64,000 nt of DNA from JAZDJP01 sp043803805. GTDB lineage: Bacteria; Planctomycetota; JAZDJP01. Every line of letters starts with the position of its first letter. Within the stretch, counting starts at the first letter, position 1. The notes below the pieces were generated by a model that had not been told where the DNA came from, did no database searches, and saw nothing but the letters and a program-made list of their open reading frames with translations. Made by a program: the position numbers and the translations under genes. Below are positions 24,369-35,500 of this stretch, in pieces. The stretch is taken from assembly GCA_043803805.1 (NCBI GenBank), contig JAZDJP010000097.1, positions 1-64,000 of the forward strand, given 5' to 3'.

Positions 24369-24448
24369 GGTCCGCCATTCTAGCCGGGGCCGGTCGGTGA
24401 GGAAAGGATTTTGAGGGATTTGCGATTTGAGGAGATGGAGGGGCCGCG

Positions 24449-24486
24449 TATAATGCATCGGAGTGACAATGAACCGGATCCCGGAG
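24449..24486 (+). promoter_or_regulatory. Promoter and Shine-Dalgarno of the envelope operon
   Basis: TATAAT at 24449-24454 predicts initiation near 24461. GGAGGA at about 24481-24486 precedes the ATG at 24495, which begins a good signal peptide and so decides the start. Confidence 0.5.
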
Positions 24487-24494
24487 GAGTCCTC

Positions 24495-25331
24495 ATGAGC
24501 CGATCCATGATTCTGGCGCTGGTGGTCGCAGGGGGGATGATGTCCGCCGTGCGGGCCGGGGCGGGGGAGAATCCCCTGGCCGCGGTGAAGTGGCAGCAGG
24601 GGCCTTCGACGGGCGAGCTCGGAAGCGTGGCGGAGATCCAGGTCCCGGCGGGGCATGTGTTCGCCGGCGGCGGGGACACCCGGATCATCATGGAGGCGAT
24701 GCAGAATCCGACCGACGGGACCGAACTGGGGATGATCGGGCCGGTTTCCCTGGACTGGTTCGCCGTGTTCGAATACGACGCCTGCGGGTATGTCCGCGAC
24801 GACGAGAAGGACAAGCTGGATGCGGACGCCATGCTCCAGTCCATCCGGACCGGGACGGAGGCCTCCAACCGGGAACGGTCGAAACGGGGCTGGCCGACGA
24901 TGAGCATTGTCGGCTGGGAACAGAAACCCTGTTACAACGCGGCCACGCACAATCTGGAATGGGCCATCCGCGGCCAGTCGGAGGGGCATTTCGTGGTCAA
25001 TCACAACACCCGTCTCCTGGGACGGGGCGGGGTGATGCGGGTCACGCTTGTGGCGGACCCGGCCGCCCTGGGGGGCGCCCTCCCCAGGTTTCAGGATGTC
25101 CTGGCCGGTTTCGTGTTCAAGACCGGTCAGAAATACGCGGAATACCGCCAAGGCGACAAGATGGCCAAGTATGGACTGGCGGCCCTTGTGGTGGGAGGGG
25201 CCACCGCGGCCGCCGTGAAGACCGGCCTGTTCAAGTGGCTCTGGAAACTCATCGTCGTTGCCGTCATCGGCGCGGGCGCCGTCGTGAGGCGGCTGTTCGG
25301 CGGGAAGAAACCGCCCGAAGTTCAGCCGTGA
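24495..25331 (+). CDS. DUF2167 membrane protein
   Basis: A 278-aa exported protein with a signal peptide (MSRSMILALVVAGGMMSAVRAGA) and two hydrophobic segments near the C terminus (about residues 220-265). The middle matches DUF2167: CGYVRDDEKDKLDADAML, the GTEASNRERSKRGWP helix, then SIVGWEQKPCYNAATHNLEWA. The function of the family is unknown; members are predicted inner-membrane proteins. Its stop overlaps the GTG start of the next gene (GTGA), so the pair is translationally coupled. Confidence 0.85.
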   Translation: MSRSMILALVVAGGMMSAVRAGAGENPLAAVKWQQGPSTGELGSVAEIQVPAGHVFAGGGDTRIIMEAMQNPTDGTELGMIGPVSLDWFAVFEYDACGYVRDDEKDKLDADAMLQSIRTGTEASNRERSKRGWPTMSIVGWEQKPCYNAATHNLEWAIRGQSEGHFVVNHNTRLLGRGGVMRVTLVADPAALGGALPRFQDVLAGFVFKTGQKYAEYRQGDKMAKYGLAALVVGGATAAAVKTGLFKWLWKLIVVAVIGAGAVVRRLFGGKKPPEVQP

Positions 25332-26500
25332 GCGACGGACAGGTCCTTTTTGCCGTCCTGATGTCCCTCTGCCTTTCCGAATGCCTTGTCTGGGGGCGGC
25401 GGCGGACGGTGATTTTCCGGGTGTCGGGGGTTCGCCGCGGACGCGTCACGACGGGGGACGCCCTGTTCGGAAACGCCTCCGGCGGGATCTGCCTGTTGAA
25501 TCCATTTTCCCTTCCGGGACGCGTGTTCGCGGCGCATCTCCCTCCGGTCTCCCTCGCGCCCGATGGGGTGACGGCATTCCATCTCCAGGCGGCGCCGCCG
25601 TCGGGAAGGCCGGCCGGGACGGGACGGACGGTTTTGTTCCGGGACGTGTCCTCCGCCGCGGCCGATGGCGGGAATCTGGTCGTCAACGGAGAACGATTCG
25701 CGGTTTGCGGATCTCCGGGCGAGGCCGCGTCGCTGGCGGAAGTCATCCGGCGCGCCGCGCGCGCCTCCGTTCCGGAGCGGGAGAGGATCCTTTCGGATTA
25801 CCTGTCCGGCGCCTTCGACGGTCCGGGCGCGGAGGATTTGTACCGGAGGGCCGCCGGACGGATCGCGCCGGTGGGGTGGGCGGGATCCGCCTTTTTCATC
25901 GGGCTTTGCGTCGTGACGCCGGCCCTGGCGGGCCTCTGGGGGCTTCCCGTGGTGATCCTGCCGGCCGCCGCCGCGATGCTCCTTTTCGCGACGGGGATTT
26001 CCGTGATGTTCTGGCGGGCCCATCGCGCCCTGTATCCCGATGGCGTCCGGGATCGCGTCCGGCACGTGGTGAAGATGATGCTTTGCCCGCCGACCGCCGT
26101 CCGGGCGGCGGATTCCCTTTCTCTCCCTCTTCTGGAACGGTATCATCCCCTTGTCGGCGCGAGGACGCTGGCCGGCGACGGAGGAAGCGGTTTTGTCAGG
26201 GGCATCGTCCGCGACTGGCGGTATCCTCTGCCGCACGGCCTGTCCGATCCCCGCGCGGCGGAGATCGCCGTCTGGTTTTCCGCGCGGCAGGAGGAACGCG
26301 CCTTTGCGTATCTGCGGCGGTCGGGCGGGACGGACCCGGAGGCGATGACGATCCCGCCCGCACGGGAGGGAAACGAGACCGCTTATTGTCCCCGGTGTGA
26401 ATCCCGGTTCGACACTCTGGCGGGGGAATGCCCGTGCTGTCCGGGAATCGCCCGGATGCCCTTCCCGGGGGCGTCCGGCGGAGAGGAGAAAAACGCATGA
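25328..26500 (+). CDS. Membrane protein with C-terminal zinc ribbon, function unknown
   Basis: A 390-aa protein starting at a GTG that overlaps the previous stop. It has one N-terminal hydrophobic segment, a mixed domain, two transmembrane segments around residues 180-230 and a C-terminal zinc-ribbon-like motif YCPRCESRF...CPCC. The middle has no motif I know. It is coupled to the DUF2167 gene before it and to a 66-aa membrane peptide after it, so the three probably form one envelope complex. Confidence 0.65.
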   Translation: MSDGQVLFAVLMSLCLSECLVWGRRRTVIFRVSGVRRGRVTTGDALFGNASGGICLLNPFSLPGRVFAAHLPPVSLAPDGVTAFHLQAAPPSGRPAGTGRTVLFRDVSSAAADGGNLVVNGERFAVCGSPGEAASLAEVIRRAARASVPERERILSDYLSGAFDGPGAEDLYRRAAGRIAPVGWAGSAFFIGLCVVTPALAGLWGLPVVILPAAAAMLLFATGISVMFWRAHRALYPDGVRDRVRHVVKMMLCPPTAVRAADSLSLPLLERYHPLVGARTLAGDGGSGFVRGIVRDWRYPLPHGLSDPRAAEIAVWFSARQEERAFAYLRRSGGTDPEAMTIPPAREGNETAYCPRCESRFDTLAGECPCCPGIARMPFPGASGGEEKNA

Positions 26501-26697
26501 GCGACGAGTTGCCCTGGCTTTCGATCCTCGTGGTGGCCGGCGGTTTTGTCGTGGGATATTGGGTGGTGTCGTTTCTCGTGAACAAGTTCCGGGAGGTCAA
26601 ATCGCCGCCGCCTCCACGGGACTCCGCGACCGGAAACACCCATCCCCATCCGGACGAACCGTTCGGGTGGAATCAGGAGGCGCGTTATAGGAAGTGA
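26497..26697 (+). CDS. Small single-pass membrane protein
   Basis: A 66-aa protein with one transmembrane helix (about residues 8-27, LSILVVAGGFVVGYWVVSFL) and a hydrophilic proline-rich tail. Its ATG overlaps the upstream stop by four bases (ATGA). Its small size and tight coupling suggest an accessory subunit of the preceding membrane protein. It ends 12 bases from the convergent PFK gene, with a short ACGGG-AAGA-CCCGT hairpin (26697-26710) between them. Confidence 0.6.
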   Translation: MSDELPWLSILVVAGGFVVGYWVVSFLVNKFREVKSPPPPRDSATGNTHPHPDEPFGWNQEARYRK

Positions 26698-26709
26698 CGG
26701 GAAGACCCG

Positions 26710-27906
26710 TTATTTCGCCACCGTTACACACTTCAGACGTCCGATCCGCGGCAGGTCTCCGACAATCGGCCGGGCGTAGTCGAGGAATGCCGTCGTCACG
26801 TCGTTTCCCGACGGCGCGATGAACGCGTCCGGCATGTGGCGGGTTTCCTTCGCGACGTTTTGGAGGGGGACGCGCTCGAAATAAACGGCGTATTTTTTGC
26901 CCGGTTTGCGGCGGATGGCGATTGATCCGTTTTCCACCTGGAGGGAAGCCTTCACGGCCTCGGCGCCGACCCGGCGGGCCTCTTTCACGTCCACGGGGGA
27001 TGTCACACCCGGGAAGGAACGCTGGAGGTAGCCGAACGTGTCGGCCCGGACCCGGGAAATCTGGAGTTTGTCGCGGACGAGGCCGGCGAGGAGATCCCCG
27101 AGGGCGCCGCTGCCGCTCAACTGGACGTTCCCGTGGGCGTCCACCTCCTTCAGGAATTTTCTCGCGATGGGCGTCCCGTCCTTGTCCGAAATCCCCTCCG
27201 ACACCGCGACGACGCATCGTTTGAGCCGGTCCACGACGGCCTGGACGTCGGCGATGAATTTTTCGGTGTCGAACGGCCTCTCCGGGACATAAACAAGATG
27301 GGGGCCGTCCCCCTCCTCCGCCCGGGCGAGGGCGGCGGCCGCCGTGAGAAATCCGGCGTTCCGGCCCATGACGACGTCAATTTTCACCCCGGGAAGCGCC
27401 CGGTTGTCCAGATCGTCCCCCTGGAAGGCCATCGCCACGAACCGGGCGGCGCTTCCGTAGCCGGGGGTGTGGTCGTTCTCCCGGAGGTCGTTGTCAATCG
27501 TCTTGGGGATGTGGAAACACCGGAGTTCGTAATTTTCCCGGCGCGCCTCTTCGTTGATGATGAGGGCGGTTTCCGCGGTGTCGTTGCCGCCGATGTAGAA
27601 GAAATAGCGGATGTCGAATTTGCGGAGTTCGTTGAATATGGCGACGCACTCCTCGGGCTTCGGTTTCTTCCGGACGCTTCCGAGGGCCGAGGAAGGGGTG
27701 CGGGCGACCGCCTCCAAGGTGGCGGGGGATTCCCGCCGGAGGTCCACGATGTTGTCTTCCAGAAGCCCCCGGATGCCGTGCCGTGAGCCGAGAATCCGGC
27801 CGATGGCCTTTTCCCGTTTCGCCTCGAGGATCGCGCCGACGAGACTCTGATTGATGACCATCGAGGGACCGCCGCTCTGGGCGATCATCATGTTGCCGGC
27901 CGCCAT
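26710..27906 (-). CDS. Pyrophosphate-dependent phosphofructokinase
   Basis: A 398-aa phosphofructokinase. FYIGGNDTAETA and IPKTIDNDL are the nucleotide/PPi and fructose-6-phosphate signatures. Lys instead of Gly in PKTIDND and Asp in GGND mark the PPi-dependent group, which runs the step reversibly with diphosphate. MGRNAGFLTAAAALAR and the C-terminal RADTFGYLQRSFPG are also typical. The start at 27906 is preferred because GGAGG lies six bases before it. The longer upstream frame runs through the promoter (TATACT at 27963-27968 on the minus strand) and has no coding character. Confidence 0.88.
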   Translation of the reverse strand: MAAGNMMIAQSGGPSMVINQSLVGAILEAKREKAIGRILGSRHGIRGLLEDNIVDLRRESPATLEAVARTPSSALGSVRKKPKPEECVAIFNELRKFDIRYFFYIGGNDTAETALIINEEARRENYELRCFHIPKTIDNDLRENDHTPGYGSAARFVAMAFQGDDLDNRALPGVKIDVVMGRNAGFLTAAAALARAEEGDGPHLVYVPERPFDTEKFIADVQAVVDRLKRCVVAVSEGISDKDGTPIARKFLKEVDAHGNVQLSGSGALGDLLAGLVRDKLQISRVRADTFGYLQRSFPGVTSPVDVKEARRVGAEAVKASLQVENGSIAIRRKPGKKYAVYFERVPLQNVAKETRHMPDAFIAPSGNDVTTAFLDYARPIVGDLPRIGRLKCVTVAK

Positions 27907-28115
27907 CGTCATCCTCCATGCAATGAAAATTCCAGGGATCCGCTCATCACCACGACCGCGGCAGTATACCCTTCCCTCCGCGAATCGCAAGAGGGGCAGG
28001 TAAGTACCCATACAACCGGTTGACATTTCCATGCCCGCAGGGTACTCCGCCTCCAACCATCGCCTGAACGGGATCGAGTCCTCAAGTATAATGTCACAAG
28101 AAACCAGCAAGCGAA

Positions 28116-28151
28116 TTGGCATGGAGGCATCCTAACTGGTATAATCTTCCC
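28116..28151 (+). promoter_or_regulatory. Leaderless promoter of hicA
   Basis: TTGGCA (28116-28121) and an extended -10 TGG-TATAAT (hexamer 28140-28145) are 18 bp apart. Six bases separate the hexamer from the ATG at 28152, so transcription should begin at the start codon. Confidence 0.7.
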
Positions 28152-28352
28152 ATGAAAATACGTGATGTTATCAAGATGATCGAGGCAGACGGCTGGGTAC
28201 AGGTCAAGTCGAAGGGGAGTCATCGGCAATTCAAGCATTCCGTGAAGCCAGGGCGTGTGACGATAGCGGGACATCCGGGAGATGATTTGGCCATGGGAAC
28301 ATTAAACAGTGTATTGAAACAGTCGCAGATGAAGGATTCTTTCAGGGGGTGA
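28152..28352 (+). CDS. hicA: Type II toxin HicA, mRNA interferase
   Basis: A 66-aa HicA toxin with the double-stranded RNA-binding-like fold. The fold starts KIRDVIKMIEADGWV, and GSHRQFKH carries the catalytic His24. The later ITIAGH-type strand appears as VTIAGHPGDDL. HicA cleaves mRNA on ribosomes and is neutralised by HicB. The gene is followed three bases later by hicB, the usual toxin-first order. The upstream 12 codons in frame lie within the promoter and are excluded. Confidence 0.93.
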   Translation: MKIRDVIKMIEADGWVQVKSKGSHRQFKHSVKPGRVTIAGHPGDDLAMGTLNSVLKQSQMKDSFRG

Positions 28353-28355
28353 GTC

Positions 28356-28568
28356 ATGCATCGTTTTCTGATTGTTGTCGAGAGGACGGAAAAGAACTTT
28401 TCCGCTTATAGTCCCGACCTTCCCGGCTGTGTGGCCACGGGGGCAACGCAAGAAGCCGCGGAGTTGAATATGCACAAAGCGATTCGGATGCACATTGAAG
28501 GGTTGAAGGAAGATCATCAGCCGATCCCCGATTCGGTTTCCATTGCGGAGTATGTGGCGGTTCCGTAG
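28356..28568 (+). CDS. hicB: HicB-family antitoxin
   Basis: A 70-aa antitoxin with the HicB N-terminal partial RNase H-like fold. FLIVVERTEKNFSAYSPDLP and GCVATGATQEAAELNMHKAI are diagnostic. It lacks the C-terminal DNA-binding domain found in longer HicB proteins, so autorepression would need another mechanism. It directly follows hicA and should form a neutralising complex with it. Confidence 0.92.
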   Translation: MHRFLIVVERTEKNFSAYSPDLPGCVATGATQEAAELNMHKAIRMHIEGLKEDHQPIPDSVSIAEYVAVP

Positions 28569-28658
28569 AGGGGGATAACGCTTTCCCTTTTCGCGGAAGG
28601 TGATAGAATCTCCCGCGTTTCGATCAGATTGTTCAAATTTCGCAAGGGAGATGCACGC

Positions 28659-29579
28659 ATGGCGCGCCGGGTTGTGTTCGCCATTGTTGCCGTCGCCGCC
28701 TGCGCGGCGCTTGCCATCGTATTGTTCCACGAATCCCCGGAGTCATCGCCGTCCGCTGATCAGAAGATTGCGTCTTCTTCGCCTGAAAAGATTTCAGGTC
28801 CTGTCACAAAGGGCAAAAGTATTGTTTCGCGGTCCGAAACGGATATCCCGGCCATGCGAACATCCGCGTCGGTGGCGACTTCCGGGAGAAATCCGGCAAC
28901 CGCCCAGGCGCAAATTCCGGCGGATTCCCCCGCAACTCCGGACGGGGAGGCAAAATACCCTCCGGCAAATCCCGGCAAAGTCCAACCCGTTCGCGGCAAC
29001 CTCAACGCTGACGCCGCGTCGGTTCTGGAGGCATTGAAATCCGGCGACAAACCCGAGCGGCTTTCGATTTTGATCGAGCCCGCCCCCTTTGATCGGGAGG
29101 CGTTCGAGAAAGATCCGGAGAAATATCTTCACACCGTCGAGCCGGGGCGTGTGTTTCAGAGCGCCGAACCGGACGAAAACACGCCAGCGCTCAAGGCTGA
29201 AGGGGTGACGATTCGCCGGATCAAGCCCGGCGAATCGGTGAAACTCGCCATCACGGGGGCGCCCCGGGCGCCGGTGACATTCACAGCGACCGACCTCGGC
29301 AGTTTCGCCGAAAACAATCTCAACTCCGTCACCGTCCGCGCGGACGCAGAGGGGCGGGCTTTCGTCACATTCGTTGCGACCCCTGGTGTCACGAACGACG
29401 CGCATGTCCTTGCCGGCTCTCCGCTGGCGAGCGGCCAGGCCCATTTCACGATCGAAATTCAGGGCAACGCCGCCGCGGCGGCCGCCCCGGGAAACACCCC
29501 TCAAGGCAAATCGGTTCCACAACGCATCCGAAACGGCGACGAGACATCCACGACCATTCCATCAGGACCAGAAAAATGA
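28659..29579 (+). CDS. Secreted or anchored Ig-like protein upstream of RHS, function unknown
   Basis: A 306-aa protein with an N-terminal hydrophobic segment (RVVFAIVAVAACAALAIVLF) and then a Ser/Pro/Ala-rich low-complexity linker. A C-terminal beta-rich region (about 190-290) looks like an immunoglobulin-type domain, with VTFTATDLGSFAENNLNSVT and FVTFVATPGVTND. The ATG at 28659 is preferred over the TTG at 28629 because GGGAG lies just upstream. Its stop overlaps the start of the RHS gene (ATGA), so it is probably made with the RHS protein as a surface anchor or carrier. Confidence 0.65.
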   Translation: MARRVVFAIVAVAACAALAIVLFHESPESSPSADQKIASSSPEKISGPVTKGKSIVSRSETDIPAMRTSASVATSGRNPATAQAQIPADSPATPDGEAKYPPANPGKVQPVRGNLNADAASVLEALKSGDKPERLSILIEPAPFDREAFEKDPEKYLHTVEPGRVFQSAEPDENTPALKAEGVTIRRIKPGESVKLAITGAPRAPVTFTATDLGSFAENNLNSVTVRADAEGRAFVTFVATPGVTNDAHVLAGSPLASGQAHFTIEIQGNAAAAAAPGNTPQGKSVPQRIRNGDETSTTIPSGPEK

Positions 29580-32500
29580 AATCGCAAGTTGGACAACTTT
29601 TTACCGTTGGCCTCTTCCTCGTATTTCCCCTCGCCCTCCCGGCCCGCGCCGAGGAATACAACAAGCAGAATCCCATTCCCGAATCGGCGGCGAGGGAGAT
29701 CGTCGGCGACACCTACTTTGTGGACTGCGCGAACACCATCGTCGAATGCGTGGATTGCTGTGGCAACATCGAAAAACGCACCGCGGACGCCAAGGGCTAC
29801 GTTACCTGCCCCCCGGGATTCACCCCTCGGAGCGAAGGGCTTTCCACCATTGATAACCTCTCCTTCAACCACATCCACGCCGCCTGGGATTACAAGCCGA
29901 GTTTCAAACGCTCCGCCTGCACAAGTTGCAGTGGCAAGGAACCTTTTGAAAACCTGCCGCTCGCCACATTTGATCTCTCCCGCGTCCACCGCTACCGGGA
30001 TGTTTCCTACGAAAGCAGTTTCGGCCCCGGGGTCTTCTCGAGCTACGACGCCAAACTCACCCTGTACGCCCTCCCGGACGGTTCCTCGGCGATCGATCTT
30101 TTCGATCCCCTCTCGACCGGCGGCCTGAATCGCTTCATTGACGGCCCCTACGAGCATCCCTTCTTCGATCCCGAAAACACCCTCGCCCACGGTAGCCCCA
30201 TGCGAATCCTCCCGCAGGAGCCTGCCCGGGACGGCGTCTTCCGAAGCTTCCGGACAAACTCCCATCACTCCATCACGCTCCTCGATGAAAACGGCCAGAT
30301 TGTCCCCGATCCCCTCCAGGCCAAAACCGCGATCCTCCGCTCCTGGAGCGGGAAGAATTTTTATTTCGAGATCGTCACCATCGCCGGGGTTCTGCGGGGC
30401 CGGCTCACCCGGATGGAAGATCGGAACGGCTATGGCATCGGCATCGCCTACCAGTTCGCGGCCGGAAGCAACCTCGCCGGCTCCGAGGTCAACCTCTGGA
30501 AAATCGCCTCCGTGGCCGATTCCAAGGGGAACACGGCGCAGTTCACCTACGCCGCAAAGCAGGTGTCCGGACGCTGGGTGGTAAGCCGGGTGGACCTTCC
30601 CGACGGAACCATCCGGACCTACACCTACAAAAGCGGCTACCTTTCCGCCGTCGCCTTCCCGGACGGCACGAAAAGCGCATTCACGCGCACCTATGAGCCC
30701 GTCTCCCGCTGCACCGTGATGCAATACAACGACGCGGGAGAAGAAGGCACCCATCGAAAGAAAAAAGTCTACCTCACGACGAATTTCTCCTGGAAGAAGC
30801 TCCTTCCGGACGACTTCACTCCCCAATCGGCCCAGCTCGTGCGGATGGTGACGAACGGGGCGGGGGAGGTGGCCTACCTCAACATCCCCTACGCGGACAA
30901 CACCGGGGCCTACATCTTCCACGGAAACGGGGCGCTGGAGCATCTCTGGTGCGGCATCACCAATGAATACGCCAAAGACGATTGGAAAATCGCCCGCAGC
31001 GACGGCGCGGCATGGAGTTTCGATTCCGTCCAGATGAATCCCGAAATCACGTCCACATGGCTCAGTTACCCCAATCAGGACTATCCCGGCAACTGGTACC
31101 GCCTCCAGCCCGCCGTGGCCTATGACCCGGACGCGAAACGACGGGCGTTCACCTATGATGAGACGGGAAACGCCATCGCCATCCAGACCGCCGACGGAAC
31201 GGATTCCTATGATTATAATGAATTCGGCGATGTGACCCGCCACACGGACAAACTCGGCCGAATCTCGACAAGAATCTATGATGAAGTCGGCAATCTTCTC
31301 GAAGTCCGCGAATCCGTCGGCACGCCCGAGGAAATCATCTCCGAACGGTATGCGTATTATCCCGCAGGTGATCCCAACCAGCACCTTCTCTGGAAAAAGA
31401 CAGACGCGAATGGCAACGAAACCGAATACCAGTACGATCAATTTCATCGCCTAATCAAAATCATCGATCCGGCGGACGAACCCGGAACCCTCCGCGGCGA
31501 AACGCTCTATTCTTATGATCCGTTCGGCCGCCTCCAGACCATCACCGATCCCGAAGGGCGGACCACGACCTATCAATACGATGCACGCAACCGGGTGATC
31601 GCCATCACCTACAGCCAGTACCCGACATCCGCCGTCGAGACGTTCACCTATGGAACGGGCGCGAATGCGAATCTTCTTGTTGCGAAGACCGATAGGAACG
31701 GTGTCAAAACAACTTATCAATACGACACCGCCGGGCGGCTCATCAAGGAAACCGAGGCCGCCGGGACATCCGCCGCCTCCATCCGGGTGATTTCCTATCG
31801 TTCCGGGACGGATCTCGTGGACACCGAGATTACGAACGGCGAAAAAACCGCCTACAATTACGACTACAGGAACCGGAGAGTTGCCACCACCCGATACGCC
31901 CGGCAGGGGTTCGGCCTCACCCAACGAGATGAATATTGGCGGAACCAACTTGCGAAGGAAACCGATCCCTACGGCCGGAGCACCTATTATCTCCGCGACG
32001 CCGACATGCGCGTCATTCGCACCGTGCGGGAACTTGTCCCCGGCGGCGCGGGAATCGTCCCGAACGATGAAACCGGATCGCTCGGCAGCCCCACGGCGCC
32101 CTACCAGGCGCGGGGACAATACCTGGCTGCGCTCCAGAGAATCCCCGGCGCGAACCCACACTACATCATCGAAGACACCATTTACAATGCCGAGGGCGAG
32201 ATAGCGGCGAAAATTGATCCCAACGGCATCCGATCGGAATACCGCTATGATCTCCGGGGCCGCCTTGTCGAACAAAACGACGCCGTCGGAACAAGCATCC
32301 AGGCGAAAACCACATTTGAATACGATGCCGAGGGCAACCGTACCGCGGTGAACCATCCGAGGACGTTTGATCTCGCCGATCCTCTCCTTTGCCGGACGGA
32401 ACTTGTCTACACGGGACGAAGTCTCCTGAAATCGAAGACTGAAGGCGCGGGCTCGATGTTTGCGACAACGGAGCGGTATTTCTACGACTTCGCGGGACGG

Positions 32501-35500
32501 CTGATGAAACGGATTGACGGTCGGGGCAACGCGTGGGACACGATCAATTCCTGCTGTGCGACGGCCCAGGCGACGATCGAGCCGCCCTGTATCGTGGACG
32601 TGACGGGCATTCTCCAATCCCCGACCGCAATTCATGGCACGGACAAAGGAGGGTTGCCGACATACGAGGCAAAAGTTAAAAAATTTCCCGCCTCCGCTCC
32701 CGGCGACGACTGGTATCGGAACCCGCCTGAATACGATGGCGGCGATCTTTTTACCCTCATGGAAACATCCGTCCATTATGACGCCCGGAACCGGGTGGAC
32801 GTGCAGACCGTGTGGCTCGCGCCGATTTCGCAGGGGGTGGATTGCTGGCGGGGACCGAGCGGGCGGGGATTGCGACCCGGCGACGCAGGGACGCCCGAGC
32901 AATACCTCGCGACGCGTTATTCTTACGACGACAATCTCACGGACGGAACCGGCCTCGATGCCGCGTACGCGTCGAAGATCGCGCTCCTAGGCGCGGGGTA
33001 TTTCGGGGCGGATGCGAACGGGAGCGCGGTGCAATCCACAGGTCCCGGCGGTGAGAAGACCGTCACGATCTTCGATGGCGTGGGCCGTGTCGTCATGACG
33101 ATTGATGGCGAGGGCAACGCGACGATTACAGTCCACGACATCGTAGAAGATGGCCTCGTAAAAGCGGTCGTCGCCGACCCGCTCAATCATGCGAACGCGA
33201 CATGGGCGGATGGTGCGGGGAGCACGAGGCAAGCGCAGGATGCCGTGGGCGTCGTGACCACGAAATCATTTGATTCCAATGGCAATCTCGTGGCCGAAAC
33301 CGACGGTCTCGGAAAAACTACAGTGCATGTTTTTGATGCGAGGAATCGCAGGACAAGCACGACCGATCGGTTGGGCGGCATAACCCAATTCGCCTATGAC
33401 GCGAACGGAAATCTTATAAAAATCACCGACGCCGAGGGTGGGGAGACCATCTACGCGCACACCTTCCTGAATCAACTGATGCGGGAAACCTTCCCCGACG
33501 GTGGAAACCGTGTCTACACTTACGACCTGACGGGAAACCTCACCTCGCGACTTGACCAATCCGGCGTCCTCACCACCTACACGTGGGATGCGGCGAATCG
33601 AATGACGAGCCGGAATTATCCAGATGGGATGAACGACACATTCCAACACGATGCCGCCCGCCGCATGACAAGCGCCGGGAGCGCCCGCTACGCAAATGTG
33701 GCCACGCAATCCCACGACATGGCGAACCGGGTCGTGCTGGAGAACCTTCGCATAAACGGAACGGATTATCCGACGCAATACGCCTACAGAGCCGCCGTCC
33801 GCGAGACGACGATCACCTATCCGAGCGGGCGGGCAATTCGGAGAATCGACAATTACAATCATCTTCTCTCGCGACTGATTTCAAGCGGCAAGACCATTGC
33901 GACGTTCGGATATGACGCCGCACACCGGGAGACAATCCGTGTCCTCAGCAACGGCATCCGGGAGGACCGGACATGGCGGGATGACGATCTTCCGCAGGGA
34001 ATTTTCGCCCCTGGCGTGGTCGGATTCTCCTACGAATTCGACGCGAACAAGCGGAAAACGCGTGAAGGCGACGCCGTCGTGCCGCATTTCAGCCAGAACT
34101 TCGGCTACGATGACGAAAACCGGCTGACAAGTTGGTCGAGAGACAACGGCGATACGCTTCCGGCTTTGAAGAATCAGACATGGAATCTTTCTCTCGTCGG
34201 CGACTGGCATTCCACGGCGAAAGACGGCATCGTCGAGATGAGAACGCATAACCCCGTCCATGAAATCACGCAAATCAACGGACAGAACATCGCCCACGAC
34301 CTCAAGGGGAACCTCTCGTCCGATCCCGTAGCCGGGCAGAATTACGAGTGGGATGTCGAAAACCACTTGACCCGAGCAACGAAGACGACCGGCGAAACGC
34401 TCGGAACCTACCGGTACGATGCGCTCGGCCGCAGAGTTGGGAAAACCGTCGGCGGGACGACCATCACTTACGCCCTTGCTGGCTGGCAGATCGCGGAAGA
34501 GTACGAGAACGGGGCGCTTGTGCGGAGTTGCGCCTACGGGAATTACATCGACGAGCCCGTCGCGATGTGGAAGCCGAGTGCCGAGGCGTATTACTATCAC
34601 CACAACCACGTCTATTCCGTTTCCGCGGTCACGAACAAATCCGGCGCGGTCGTGGAGCGATACGGATATGACCCTTACGGGAAGCAGACGATTCTCGCGC
34701 CGGATGGCGTGACACCGAGGGTAGTTTCAGTCGTTGGAAACATTTGGGGATTCACGGGGAGAGAAATTGATCCGGAAACAGGGTGGATGTATTTCAGGAA
34801 CCGATATTACTCTCCAACGCTGGGGAGGTTTGTGTCGAGGGACCTAATAGAGTATGTGGACGGGATGAACTTGTATGCGGGGTATTTTATGCCGAATGAT
34901 TTCGACCCATTCGGATTATCGCCAGAGGGAGGCAGTGCGGCAGATGTGAGAATCACTGTTCAAATTGTTGTATACAAGGGCACAGGTATATTTAGTGTTT
35001 GGAAAGGATTAGGATGGAATGTGATTTTGGATAATTGCAAAGATAAGTCGATAACTGAAACGGTCACCGGAGAGACAGAAAGGCAAGCGGTAAGCATGGA
35101 TTGGATTTATCAACCAGATGACCCAAAGAGACCTGGGGAAAAGGAGTCGAAGTCATACAATCGTTCGGCACAACTTAAGGTCGAATTTTGTGGGGGAAAG
35201 TGCAAACGTGTTACGGGTGCTTTTGTTTTAAACAAGGTTACTACTGACTACAGAGAATGGGAAATTGTTGCGACTACTAGTAGGAAGGAAAAGACGAAGT
35301 ATTCGCGCAAGTTAATCGAGCATTCAATCGGCACGTCGAGTAATCCGTGGAATTTCCAGTTCGACCTTGGCGATAAAAAAGCAACAAAGACTACATATGG
35401 ACCGGTAAGTCCATTTGGTAATGTTACATCACCCGGGGTAGTAAAGGATGATGTTTCTGGTTTGGCGAAAATAGAAGCACCTACGACTTTAGACTGGAAG

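Noticed and set aside
27494..27850. Deviating GGND motif in the phosphofructokinase as an anomaly
   Set aside because: GGND with Ser or Thr next is common among PPi-dependent PFKs, so it supports the call rather than marking something new.
28087..28092. An upstream TATAAT before hicA as a second hicA promoter
   Set aside because: It is about 60 bases from the start and has no clear -35. The box at 28140-28145 fits far better.
29501..31447. A 648-codon minus-strand frame opposite the RHS gene
   Set aside because: Composition is typical of an antisense shadow, and the plus strand has clear RHS repeats and a signal peptide.
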